The notes under the pieces: generated by a model | Told to the model about the DNA's origin: nothing | Databases searched by the model: none | The model's input: the letters and a program-made list of their open reading frames with translations, nothing else | NCBI GenBank assembly: GCA_964036155.1 | Contig: OZ038422.1 | Coordinates: 27,799,201-27,863,200, forward strand | Direction: 5' to 3' | Length of the DNA stretch: 64,000 nt | DNA from: Diploscapter coronatus | Lineage: Eukaryota; Nematoda; Chromadorea; Rhabditida; Rhabditidae | Made by a program: the position numbers and the translations under genes | Shown: positions 25,681 through 37,138 of the stretch, piece by piece | Position numbering within the stretch: the first letter of the stretch is position 1 | How the letters are laid out: each line of letters starts with the position of its first letter

Positions 25681-28394
25681 TTAATCAGCAATGACAATAC
25701 GCATCGTATTTGTAAATCCAGAGCCTAAAATGTAAATTAAATAATCGAATTTAAATAAAACTTCAAGGTTTTAACTTTCAATCGTTGTAATTTAGCTTTA
25801 AACTTCATATTTGAATTTCAAACTTAACAATTTTGACTTCAAACGTCGAATTTTAACTTCAGACTTCAACTTACCTTGCCTCCACCCAGTGATAACGATC
25901 ATTTTATCGTCCTTCCTTATAAATCCTCTGGATTTTCCGACCTTAGTACCAAATTCAATTCTCTCATCCAAATCTTCATTCCAATCATCTAATCTACCCA
26001 CTAAAATGAAAAAAATTAAATTCGCATACATAATTAATATTTACTCGGATAATAAACCGGCACGATGCTTCTGAACAAATTCAACTGTTTGGAGACTTGC
26101 GAATCCCTTGAAACTGCAATAATCGGCACGGGACTTCGGTATCGAGAGCAGAGTTTAGCAGTGCTAAAGTTATAATCTTTTTTATCAGAAAAATTTATAC
26201 ATATTTAAAGACATATGATTATATCGATAAGAAGAGACATGAGTAAATGGAAAACTTGTCATGTATACCTTCCAGTTGTCGTGATAACAATAATCGCTGA
26301 AGCTCGACAGGAAACGGCAGCGGAAATCGCCGCTAAAAGTCCATAAATCAATAAAAAAAGTTTTAAACAAATCGATTTTTACCGATTGCAGTGGTGTGTG
26401 TATTACTTGTGGGTCTGGGCGTATTTAGCATCAGTTCCTCGAAGAATTTAGCATGGAAAAATGCCGCCTCCGCCTCTTTGCAAATCTAGGATTTAAAAGG
26501 CGTTAAATATTTTTAGATATGACCCCATAATTTAAACTATAATGTAATTTTCTAATTACAGCACCCTTCCATACCTTGTGCATGACGTATAACGTTTCAA
26601 TTGGATATTCTCCTTTTGCCGTTTCTCCGGATAACATAACACAATCCACCCCATCTAGCACTGCGTTAGCTACGTCGCTACCTAAAAATTTACAAATGTA
26701 AGGCTAGAATAAAAACTGTGGGCCTACATTCAGCCCTGGTGGCTCTGGGCTTCGTGACCATGGACTCCAACATTTGTGTAGCGCAAATTACTGGCTTTCC
26801 CACCAGGTTACATTTGGCTGATAGCATTTTCTGGGCCAGGAATACCTAAAAAAAATTCTAAAATTCGATACAAATTTGAACTTTTATACCTTTTCTGATG
26901 GAATTTCGATTCCTAAATCTCCTCGAGCCACCATAATCCCGTCTGCAGCCTCGATAATTTCATTCGCATTCAGAACTCCTTCTTCCGACTCGATTTTTGC
27001 GATGATTTGGATATGCTTTCCGCTAAATTACTATTTTAAACTAACGCTATTAACGAAGACTATTGAGAACATCCAATGCTTTTTATGAAGAATAATTCAT
27101 GTTATGTTGGTGTTGTTAATAAAAAGTGAGAAAAATCAATACAGAATTATTCTCTAGCCTATTACTTGAATTGAATTTTGCCTACAATTCTAGTAATCTT
27201 ACTCTTCGCCAAGAATTTTTCGAATCTCATGTATCCCCTCAGCATTACGAATGAACGATGCGAAAATAATGTCGACTTTCTGCTCGACACCAAATCTCAG
27301 GTCGGATTTATCTTTCTCTGTGACAGCAGGAAGATCAACTTTCGTTCCCGGCAGGTTTACTCCCTGAATTTAAAATCGTTCCCAAAGTAGGTATCTTGAA
27401 AATTTAATATTGTTTCAGGCTAAGATATGTTAATAAAGGAAACAAATAGTGAACTTTCCAAAATAAAAAAAATTTACCTTCCGACTGCCTAACATGCCAC
27501 CATTTTCGATGTTACAAATCACCGCGTTATTTTGGATTTCTTCCACAAGCAAAGACAATAGTCCATCATCGATATAGATTCGAGAGCCCTAATTTAAAAA
27601 TTGAATAATTCTTTCAGAAAACCTAGAAAATCAACTTTCTGAACGACACTCGGAAGATTTTTGTAGTCCACGTAAATATGAGAGGCTGTTCCGGAATTTT
27701 CTAGTCTTGGATCAGTGGATAGACGAATACTCGCTCCCGCTTGGAGGTGGACTTCTTTGTTGCCCTAAAATTGTTCTAGAGACAGCTTCTAGAATGTAGA
27801 ACTCAGACCAAGTAATTTTAAACATTTTGAGTATAAAGTTGAAAAATGCGATACTACTTCATCAAATTCGAAATTCGAATGGACTTACCACCAGCATGCC
27901 GGTCCTTATCTCAGGTCCTTTCGTATCTAGAGCTATGGCGATTGAATTCGAGTGATTATTTCCAGCTTCTCGAATACGACGGATCGTTTCAGCGTGCATC
28001 TAATTTTGCAAAATCTTTGAAAGATGAAATTTTCACATTTTCTTATTCCATCATCCACTACACTAAATCCGGTGAATTTTTAAATGAACTATCTAAAGCG
28101 TTATCTTCATTTCATACCAGAAATAGTTTGAGAGAGAGAGATGTGTGCTAATTTCTAAGTTTAATAAATCCTAAATGATTCAACACCTCATGAGTTCCAT
28201 GGCTAAAATTCAACCGGGCGACGTTCATGCCGGTCTGGATCATTTTCTTCAACATCTCCACGGTATTGCAGGCAGGGCCGATCGTGCAGATAATCCCCGT
28301 CTTGCGGGTCTTCTCCGTACCATCGCTAGTGATTTTCAGGCTTTTCAAGTGCTCGATGTAGGTCACCGCACGGGAGTGGTCATCCTTTATGATC
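25681..28394 (-). CDS. Pyruvate kinase, 5' exon not located
   Basis: About a dozen exons encode nearly the whole enzyme that converts phosphoenolpyruvate and ADP to pyruvate and ATP. Visible signatures: [35 protein letters not shown] (K+/phosphate site), [12 protein letters not shown], the B domain with the usual D-R (LSTDPRL...IYVDYKNLP), the active-site lysine [10 protein letters not shown], the metal/substrate loop [27 protein letters not shown], and the C-terminal [14 protein letters not shown]. The stop is at 25681. The most upstream exon I can place (28155-28394) starts [17 protein letters not shown] without an initiator Met, so a short 5' exon lies upstream; nematode pyk genes often use alternative first exons. 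C. elegans has two paralogues, pyk-1 and pyk-2; I cannot say which this is. Confidence 0.93.
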
Positions 28395-30835
28395 CTAAAA
28401 ACATCTTAAAAATGAATATTTAGAAGTCATTTCTATATGATGAAATGTCGTAGGCAAAAATATCCTTGGATATTATTTCTTCAGTTTAGCAAATTCTGAT
28501 ATTGCGATAGTTGATGAGGAATGTAAGCGGTGTGTAAATCGCGGACCTTGCTCAAAACTGGTAGATTACCTGAATCGAGTGCGCTGAACACGTTATTAAA
28601 GTCAAAAATGCTAAAGGTCCCAAATAGTATCGTAATTTTGCTGCGAATTTCCCTTTGTCATCGCAGCGAATATGGCATTTTCAATACTCGACTTTACAAT
28701 GTGAAGCTAATTTTGAATTTTTATCGATGTATTGTGAAGTGAATAAGTGAAAGTGGGAGTTATTTGGGACCTTTAGCGTTTTCTGACTTGATTATCGCGA
28801 TCAGTGTGTTCGATTGAGGTTACCTACCGATTTTGACCATGATCCATCATGTACACTATTGCATTCCTTATAAGCTGTCAGAAAGTCTAATAATCCTCTT
28901 ACCCAGGCCTCGGCGAAATGTTATTGATTGAGTCTGACATCGGTTAATGAAATCTAGAATATGAATAAGGAAAATACGAAAAATCGAATAATTCATATGA
29001 CAAGCGGCACAATGAGACGAATGAATGTGGAGAGAAATAGGCGAATAACGTGATGCACTAAAACGAAAACGTAAACAGAAAAACATGCAGAGAATAAGAA
29101 CAACAGCCACCAAGCTGCCCCAAATTCAGATAAACAGCTATTTTTATCGCCGCCTTCTAGAAAAGAAACACGTTCATTCATATATTTTGGAAAAGTATTG
29201 ATAGTTATCAATCACCTAAGACTATTCGAAATATTATCATTTTCCCTATAAGTTATCATTTCCACTAAAAATTTTTTCATAATTATTTTAGAATTGAGCA
29301 AATTTTTAATCGACAAATGGCATTTCAACCTTCTTCTAACTCTATTTTAGAACAGTGAACCAAATACCTGAATCGATTCCCTTACAAAACCAAAAGAATA
29401 CTACGCAACCAAACCAAACTCCTCTACTTGAGCCTATATTTCTGCGATTTGGAAACTCCAAAAACCGAAAATCAAAATAAATCAAAGAGAAGAAAATTTA
29501 GACATTGCAAAAAATCGATAATGAAACAATAAATTAGTGATAGAAGTGCACTATTTCAGGCATATTATCTGATAAGGGTTAGTAGCTGAGAGATAGTACT
29601 GCTTGAAAAGAGAGCGAAGAGAAATTAGAAAGTGGCGAGAGAAACATTTAAAGGCCAGTGACCACTAGTAGAAAAATTGAATCATCATTTCTTAAGAAAA
29701 AATGGGAACACGATAAAAACTCATGAACAACATGTGAATTATCTCAAATTAAATAATAGCTTAAAATATCAAATCATACTTCTCTTCTGATAGAGGGTTT
29801 TCTGAAGATTTAAAAAATAAGAATTTTCTCATATATCCCTTTATCTGATATCATAAATCCCTCTGGAGAAATAACTTTATTTTCTTCTCAGTAATTTTCC
29901 CTCGACTTACCTCTATCGGAAGTAATGCCAAAAGCAATTAAGTCCGATGTACTAAAGAGTCGACGCCGAGCTAGCGCTTTTTCGAGGTTAGTTGGAAAGC
30001 CACGAATATTCAACATTTTCATTTTCTATTTTCATTTACATATTTTTATATTTAAAATAATTTATATCACATTTTTTTTCATAATTCAAACATCGTTTCT
30101 TTGTTTTTCATTCAAAGATTATTGCGCGGTCCTTCCTGGAAAATATCGAATGGAATGTGAGAGTTATATCCAATGCGAAATTCCACAAATATTAGGAAAA
30201 AACGTGCGGTTCGTTACCGCTTGATTGGGCTGAACATGGGGGGCGAATTTTTTCGCTACAAAGTTATGCTCTCCCAGATATCGACGTATCCTGGTGCATA
30301 TTTTATGTGAAAAGCGGGAATAGATATATTCGTTTTTCATCGAGATTTTTTAGATTATTAAAAATCATAATATCACCTTCCTCGTTAATATTATATTTTA
30401 TCTAGGAAACATGAAGCGAGTAAATTTTCGAATGGTCCATATTTTCGAGTAAAATCTTTGAATGTTAGCTTTTACTCGGGAAATCCTAAATTTTTTGCCT
30501 CATTGTCCAATTTTCTGTTCTTTGTCACGCAAATCTAACTCTTTAGCGATTTCCTTCGAGTAATTTGCCAATTACGCCGTTTTTATTGACTTTACATAGA
30601 TTATACACAAATTTTCGCGCTTTTTCACGTTTCTGCAAATCAAGTCTTTGAGCATAAAAAGTGGATAATTTGGGCCGATTATCTTTCTAGACTTGGAATA
30701 AAATGCTCCGAATTTCCTGGAACATTCTCCACAATTCACACATACCCTTTTATTCAATTGTCCTAAGCACTTACGCTAGTTTTCCGGTCTTTCAAAGACG
30801 GAAGTTCGAAATTTTTCTTTTTGCAGAAAAATATC
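28395..30835. other. Region between pyruvate kinase and channel genes
   Basis: Should hold the missing pyruvate kinase 5' exon. A plus-strand ATG ORF at 29925-30224 begins MPKAIKSDVLKSRRRASAFS. Its middle (about 29988-30117) looks like an AT-rich intron whose splicing would give either DYCAVLPGKYRMECESYIQC or an early stop, so its reality is doubtful. The remainder has no supported feature. Confidence 0.35.
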
Positions 30836-33082
30836 ATGTTTTTCCTACTCTATTTTTCACTATTACATATCCGTCATATATACGTGGCTGCTCATTATTA
30901 TGACGATCAAATGGAGATTGAGAAGCCAGGTTCGAAAGTGTTCATTCTTCCTGGAAAATTTGAACTTTAGAAATTATTCACTACCCGAATAACAAAGCGA
31001 AATATAGGAATTGCACCAGAGATACTGATATTATGGACCGTCTTTTGAATGATACGGGCTATAACAAGTATAGGATACCTAGTAAGTTTCCAGAACTTAT
31101 AGGAGTCTCTAAAAAAATAGTGAAAATCTAAAGATATTAAATAAAGCGCATATTCAGTACATTAAGAGCCTCGAATTTTAAGATGATGACGGCATGCAAG
31201 TAACCGTTGAAATTTGGATACAAGCGATCACTTCAATCGATGAGCTAACGAACGATTTCGAGATGGATATTTACATCACGGAAAATTGGCTCGACCCAGC
31301 TTTGGATTTTTCACATATGAACCCTTGCAAAGGTTAGATTTTGCTAGATTCAATATGCTAAGTTTTATTAAATTACATGTATTAAAACTTTGTATCTTTC
31401 CTGTGTTAAGTATTGTCTGATTCGTTATGTTGCATTTTCATGAACTAAATGTGTTTGATTTTCTCAAATTTGACAAACTCAATTGAAATTTAGGAAACCT
31501 ATCCCTAAACCACCAAGTGTTCAACAAGCTTTGGACACCGAACTCCTGCTTCGTCAACAGTAAAGTCGCTGTTATTCATGATTCTCCTTTCAGGCAAGAC
31601 AATCAATAATAATTCAATAGACAGTTACAGAATGACGGCAGGACGGCATGGATGACACGCTCTTTCTACAATATGACGGCACGATTTTCTATAGATGAAT
31701 GATGTATTTGATCAAAATTGTGTCCTCATTATTGTATAAAGACGCGTTTCGTCCTGCCGTCATATCGTTGTTTCCAATTCAATAATACTTGTCAACTTTT
31801 AGAAGCGTCTTCCTGATGCTATTCCCGAATGGTACTGTCATGGTTAACTACCGAGTTCGAGTTAAAGGGCCTTGTCAATTGGACCTTTCAAATTTTCCAC
31901 TAGACCTTCAAACATGCCATCTAATTTATGAGAGGTAGATAATTACCCTAACTGTTTTAACTAATTCTAATTATGCTGGTTTTTAGTTTCAATTACAATA
32001 ACCACGAGGTCTCTATGAGCTGGAGTCCTATCGACTCCCCTGTATATAATTTAACTCCAGTAGTTCTACCAGATTTCGACCTATTCAATATCACTGCGAG
32101 GAAAGTTATAGAGGTTTTCAAAGTAACTTTAAAAAGTACTAAAATTGAATAACTTTAGCCATACCCTGCTGGAATGTAAGTCTTGAAATAACATGCTAAT
32201 TTCTAGACAATTATAATTGTATGCTAATTTTAGGTGGGATGAACTTCACGTTTACATAGTTTTCGAGCGACGGTTCATTTGGTACTTCATGCAAGCCTAT
32301 CTTCCGACTTATTTGACCATTTTCATCAGGTAATATTTTCAAAAAAAAAAACTCAATAATATTCTAATTTTAGCTGGGTCTCCTTCTACCTCGGTCCCAG
32401 AGCTATTCCAGCTAGAACTATGCTAGGCGTGAATAGTTTGTTAGGTACCCTTTTCAATTATTATCAAAAAGTCACAGGTTTTTAGCAATCGTCTTTCAAT
32501 TCGGCAATATCATGAAGAACTTGCCTAGGGTTTCGTACATCAAGGCTATCGGTATAAAATATGCTCAGCTATAAGTTAGATGATAACTTTAGATGTCTGG
32601 ATGTTGGCTTCTATGACCTTCATTTTCTGTACCTTGTTAGAGTTAGCTATCATTGGCTACATGGTACGAGATGAAGGCAAACCGAAGAAGAAATCTAGTC
32701 GGCCCTCGACACCTTGTCCGGTAAAAAGTTTTTATGCTAATTTTAAAATAGTCTAATAATTAGGATCAACAATCTCCCGGCGGCTTCGACAAACGATTCA
32801 TGTACCCCGCTGTATGTGCTAAACCGGTTAATGTATGAAAATTTGGACTTATAAAAAGCTACGGCTAAAATTTAGAATTACAACTTGATGGAGCAACTAA
32901 CTCCAGAGAGAATAGACCGATTTTCAAGCATTATGTTCCCGCTGAGTTTTCTTATATTCAATGTAAGCATATTTTAGTTTAATATATAAATGTAAATTAT
33001 ATTTAAGCTATCCTACTGGATATACTATCTACAGCGTAAGCAACAGATCGCTGAACAAATGATCATGGGTAACTTTACGTGA
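30836..33082 (+). CDS. Cys-loop ligand-gated anion channel (LGC type)
   Basis: About a dozen exons form a complete pentameric ligand-gated channel subunit. Signal peptide [19 protein letters not shown]; extracellular domain with [10 protein letters not shown] and [14 protein letters not shown]; the Cys-loop [15 protein letters not shown] with exactly 13 residues between cysteines; four TMs. The M1-M2 linker reads [15 protein letters not shown]; the P-A-R motif before M2 marks anion selectivity. The M2-M3 segment [14 protein letters not shown] is typical of the nematode glutamate/glycine/amine-gated anion branch. The ligand cannot be told. The ATG at 30836 lies 9 bases after a TTTTTGCAG acceptor, consistent with trans-splicing. 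One intron (31594-31802) needs a GC donor (CAG/GCAAGA) and contains a MITE-like element. The gene ends about 100 bases from the convergent BPI-like gene, with AATAAA at 33122. Confidence 0.92.
31632..31763. mobile_element. MITE-like element inside channel intron
   Basis: ATGACGGCAGGACG (31632-31645) and CGTCCTGCCGTCAT (31750-31763) are perfect 14-bp terminal inverted repeats bounding 132 bases, with a third partial copy TATGACGGCACG internally. It has no coding capacity. The host intron is four to five times longer than its neighbours, which supports insertion. Confidence 0.65.
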
Positions 33083-33183
33083 TATCATAAACTCATATTT
33101 CAAATTTTAAATGAATAGATAAATAAATCTTTATCGAGGTATTCAAATTGCACGATGTTTCACATCAATGATATCTGATTCTT

Positions 33184-35794
33184 TTAAAACTCTAAACCCG
33201 CAAAAGTTTGCTTGATCTTCGCTCGCAGAGCGTTTTCATTGATTATAAAGTCGGTGCTAAGCTCGATGAAGCCCTCATGTTGCTTCAAAGCTGGATCCAC
33301 GAACGTTATTGAGCCCTAAGATTTTTAACATTCATAAAGTTCTACCTTTAACATACCGTTAACGGAAACGGAATTCCTTTCTTCAGAGCATCATTTAATT
33401 GAGGCCCAATAAACGTCTTCGCCAAAGGCGTCAATTGCTCTATCGAATCGGGATCCATGTCAGGTAACGCTGATCGATGTAAATGGACTGCTAATCTGAA
33501 GATAACGCTTAAAAATAAAATAAAAAACAAGCGATTTTTACCTATTCAACTTCAAATCCCCAGAAAATTTTCCATCCTGAGCATGCAGATGAACGTCCGC
33601 CTGTCCGTCTGCTGACGCTACCATAATTTGTTTCTTATGACCTCTAACGTCGACGTACGTTAATAGTCGCGCTTAAAATTAGCATTATGTTAAGCTACAA
33701 TAACTTAAAATACTCGATAGCTGAATTGCTCCTGCGTCACCGTTAAATCGAAAATCAGGCAGTTGGTACGGAAGCAAGATAAATGAAGCGTTTGTATTCG
33801 GGTAATACTGAATAAGCACGCAAATTTCTAACAATAGCTAAATTGTTGCCTGTCCTATAGACGGGATTAGTTTCCCGACGCAAATTGCTGAGGCGAAGTC
33901 CCCTCCTCCAGCATTACAAGTCGTCGACACGAAACCTTCAAAATTCTTCGGCAGATTTTCACGTTTCAGCTAAAACTTGCATGTGTAAATAGCATTTGCT
34001 TGTACCCTATTACTTCTAGCGTCAACTTGTTCGTCTGATAGGCGTGATATAGCAGGGAATTGAATAGATAGTCCGATCCATAAAAATACAGCATCTTCGA
34101 GGCATCGTCGTTGGTTAGCATCGGCCAAAAATCAATTATCGGTAAAAGTTGTCTGATTTTGAGTTACCGAGGATAGAACGGCGTTGGGTTGTCATTTTCG
34201 GCGTAGCGAATTTCTCCTAAGTTAATCATTTTACAATTCCTGAGAAAATCTCGTACCTCGCATTTGCGTTTCGAAATAATCATAGGTCACTGATGGATGA
34301 GCGATGTTCCTATTATCAATGTAAAGCCCGTGAACGAAATCGTTAATAAATCTGCAAAACAACAATTATTTAGCAAAATGATGGCATGTTTTATCCACTA
34401 TCCTTCCCAGAAACTTCAGTTTTTTTTTTCGAGTCTCTCAAAATCTCTACATTTTATATGCTCTCTAGCCTCCCGCTGACCCAGGATGTCATGCGGAAAG
34501 CGAGTCTCCCCTCGTGGCAGTGTGGTGTAGCACATAGCGAGTTAGACTTTTGCCCATTCTTGGGCTATAAGCGAGAGATCACCGGTTGAAAGGGCACAGA
34601 GAAGCCCTGAAGAAAATTGAAGTTTCCCGGAAAGCCCAGGATACAGGCAAGCATATTTTAATAGGAAATATGTCGTCATATTTTAATTACTGTGATTTTT
34701 ACCAAAAATAACAAGTCATCCACGCTACCTCTTGACTACTGTGTTGTCGGTTAGGTTGTGTGATTTGAAGTGCTCTTCAAATGCCGTTCTCGTCAATCTG
34801 GCGAATAGCCGAGGGCTATTATCCTCGATTAATTTCTTCAACTTCTTGCAGAATAATCCTGGGATTTTCCGTCGGATGCCGTCATTTATTAGGCCCTGCA
34901 ATAATCGCATTGGGACCGGTTTGTTGCTGGGTTATTTGTTGTTCCTAGATTTTGTTCCGAATAAAGCTGTTCCCAGACTTACCTCCAAAGTTTTTACCAG
35001 AGGTCCCATCGGGCCCTGCGGGTTGATGTTGAAGTGACTCTTGCCAATTATCGTCGAGCAATTTGGCACCTAGTTTTAATCAGCCAGGGTAATTAGTCAG
35101 ATTCAATTACCTGAACGGTCATTTGTCCGTCTATAGTCGATGCAAATTGCGCCGTCAGCGCTACCGTCATCCCAATTAGCGATCCGTCGGCGCTTCCCGA
35201 AACTTGAATGGGGCCTCCGGTGGCGAAGAAATTCGAGGCCACCCTTGAGAATTGTCTTTTACAAAAAAAAAAAGAAGCTCACTCTAGCCACTCTACCAAA
35301 TATCCATGTTCTCCAGACCGAAGACGATCTCATGTGGAGGGAGGAAGTTGACGACTGAGACTTGGGCTGGATGAAATTGCAGGACTCGGAAGTCGTTCAG
35401 TTGGACGAATCCTTCGAATGCTGGCTGATGCAGGGGGAACGATGTCTGGAATCCAAGTTTTCAAGTCCTCTGAGAATCCAGAACTTGGAAAATTTACCTG
35501 ATGCCCCTTGAGTCCTGCGATTTGTTCATTGAGAAGTTTGACGCCGACGGTCTTCAAGTGATTGATGCCTTTTTTCGTCAGACGGATCTTCACACCGGGA
35601 TTTCCTGAATAAGTCATGGTCTGAGATCAAAGATTTGAAGAAAAAAAAAGTCAAGCCAAAGAAAACAGACCGAATAGACACAAACCTGGAATCCGATTCC
35701 AGTGAAAGTTGTCGGTGACCTGCCTCGGAAGAACCCCATCGATGAAAATCAGAAGATGCAAAGTGAGAAGAAATCCTTCGATGAAACGGCACAT
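33184..35794 (-). CDS. BPI/LBP/PLTP-family secreted lipid-binding protein
   Basis: The ATG at 35794 opens MCRFIEGFLLTLHLLIFIDG, a signal peptide, followed by NPGVKIRLTKKGINHL (the family's conserved N-terminal NPG motif). Next come VSGSADGSLIGMTVAL, the VPNC and IPGLFC cysteines that form the conserved disulfide, NDFVHGLYIDNR, then the C-terminal barrel with YGSDYLFNSLLYHAYQ, VGKLIPSIGQYYPN and LPYQLPDFRFNGDAGA. The end is ALRAKIKQTFAGLEF with the stop at 33184. Members bind lipopolysaccharide or phospholipid in an elongated two-barrel fold. One junction uses a GC donor (CAG/GCAACA at about 33860). After PFYPR the genome shows an in-frame TAA unless a nonstandard intron is removed (see findings), so a functional protein is likely but not certain. 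Confidence 0.88.
34515..34610 (+). repeat. Decayed tRNA-like (SINE relic) sequence
   Basis: GTGTGGTGTAGCACATAGCG resembles a pol III A box region, and about 55 bases later GATCACCGGTTGAAAGGG resembles a B box. It lies in the largest intron of the BPI-like gene on the opposite strand. No cloverleaf forms well, so it is not a functional tRNA gene. Confidence 0.35.
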
Positions 35795-37138
35795 CCCGAC
35801 GAAGGGAGGAATGCCTAGAGAAAATAGGAACTGCGAGAAAGAAAACGAATCAGAGAAAGAAAACAGAAACAATCAGCCACTTCTTCTTTCTAAGCAAAGT
35901 CAAGCGAACCTGTCTCCGTCTGTCTTTTTTGGTATGCGCTTCCCCAGCCTGTCTTGGGATTTTCTTCACTCCTATGAATGGATATTTTCAATCCTTTATT
36001 CGCCGTCTTTTTCTTTCCTCATCTCATTATGTCACGCTCTCTTTACGGCTTTCCGACTTTCACCCCCTTTGACAATACATTTGTACATTTTTGTAACAAA
36101 AGTGATTTTTCTCTTTGACGTTTGAATTTATTTTCTTCTAAAGACAATCATAGAAAATTCTAGCAAATTAATCATATTTTGAAAATTCTAATGTCACTGC
36201 AATACAAATTTAAAGAATAATAAGTTCTTTGAAGATCTTTTTGAAAAGTTCATCCAATTTGAAGGTCATCTTTATAAAAAAAAGAAGACATTGATAACTT
36301 TTCAAGAAACATCATTGAAGAGATGAGGAAGCATGGATTTGGCATTGATAACGAATATCAAAATAAAAAAAATTAATCTTCTCATCTCCACTCATCTTTG
36401 ATTCTATAAGAATTAGGGATTTCATCGATGATTCCAGAAAGACGACAACGGCAATTCGAGAATTCGCTATGTATGAGTTGAGAGTATTGGCAAAAGGTAG
36501 CCGAGAGGAATGTGTTTGTACTTCAATAAGTGCAGAGAAATCAAATTTTGTCTGACTTCAAGTAAATCCAAAGTTATTCACAAGGGAAACTATCAGTGTG
36601 TCACCCACAGAATCGGTTCATATTTGCAGGGTAAGTCTATTCGGAGCTGCTGATAACGAGAATATCAGGTTAAAAAGTGCCCTCCGTTCATCCTGCTCTC
36701 AGGATTTTAAACCCAAGCTTACCTATTTCCTTTACCTTGCAAACATTTACGATGAACAATTAGCGCACATTATTGTGAGCGTTGACAACGTCATTACTCG
36801 CTGCATCAGAAAAGTTTTAAAAGAGGAAACTTTGGAGTGAAATCTTGGGATTAAGATGAACGGAGAGCACTTTTTAAGCTTATATCCGTTATCAGTATAG
36901 CCGAGTTGGCTTACCCTGAAAATATAAGCCGATTTTACGAGCAATACACTGATAGTTTCCCTTGTTAGACAAACTTCCCAAAACATAAAAGATCTACCGA
37001 GGGGAGTCTAAATTTGCAGGACTCTGTTCCAAGAGAAATGATCAAGTCATTGAAGTCAAGATTTTCACGAAAACAAATTATCCTGGAACAATCCCGCGCC
37101 TAAACTTGGGTGATTTTGACTACGCTGTAATCCTCATG
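35795..37138. other. Intergenic region containing a foldback element
   Basis: Holds the 5' flank of the BPI-like gene (CTCTAG acceptor-like site 20 bases before its ATG) and the 3' flank of the SLC6 gene. The only strong feature is the long inverted repeat at 36581-36964. Open frames here overlap on both strands and have no domain. Confidence 0.5.
36581..36964. mobile_element. Foldback element with ~127-bp inverted arms
   Basis: The left arm (36581-36708) and the reverse complement of the right arm (36839-36964) align from end to end: CAAGGGAAACTATCAGTGT at the tips, AATCGG(T/C)T(C/T)ATATTT, CAGGGTAAG, CTGATAACG and TTAAAAAGTGC, and CTCCGTTCATC further in. Identity is roughly 75-80% by eye with small indels. 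The spacer is 130 bases. No target-site duplication is evident. The layout fits an old MITE or foldback transposon, and the transcript would form a long hairpin. Confidence 0.75.
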
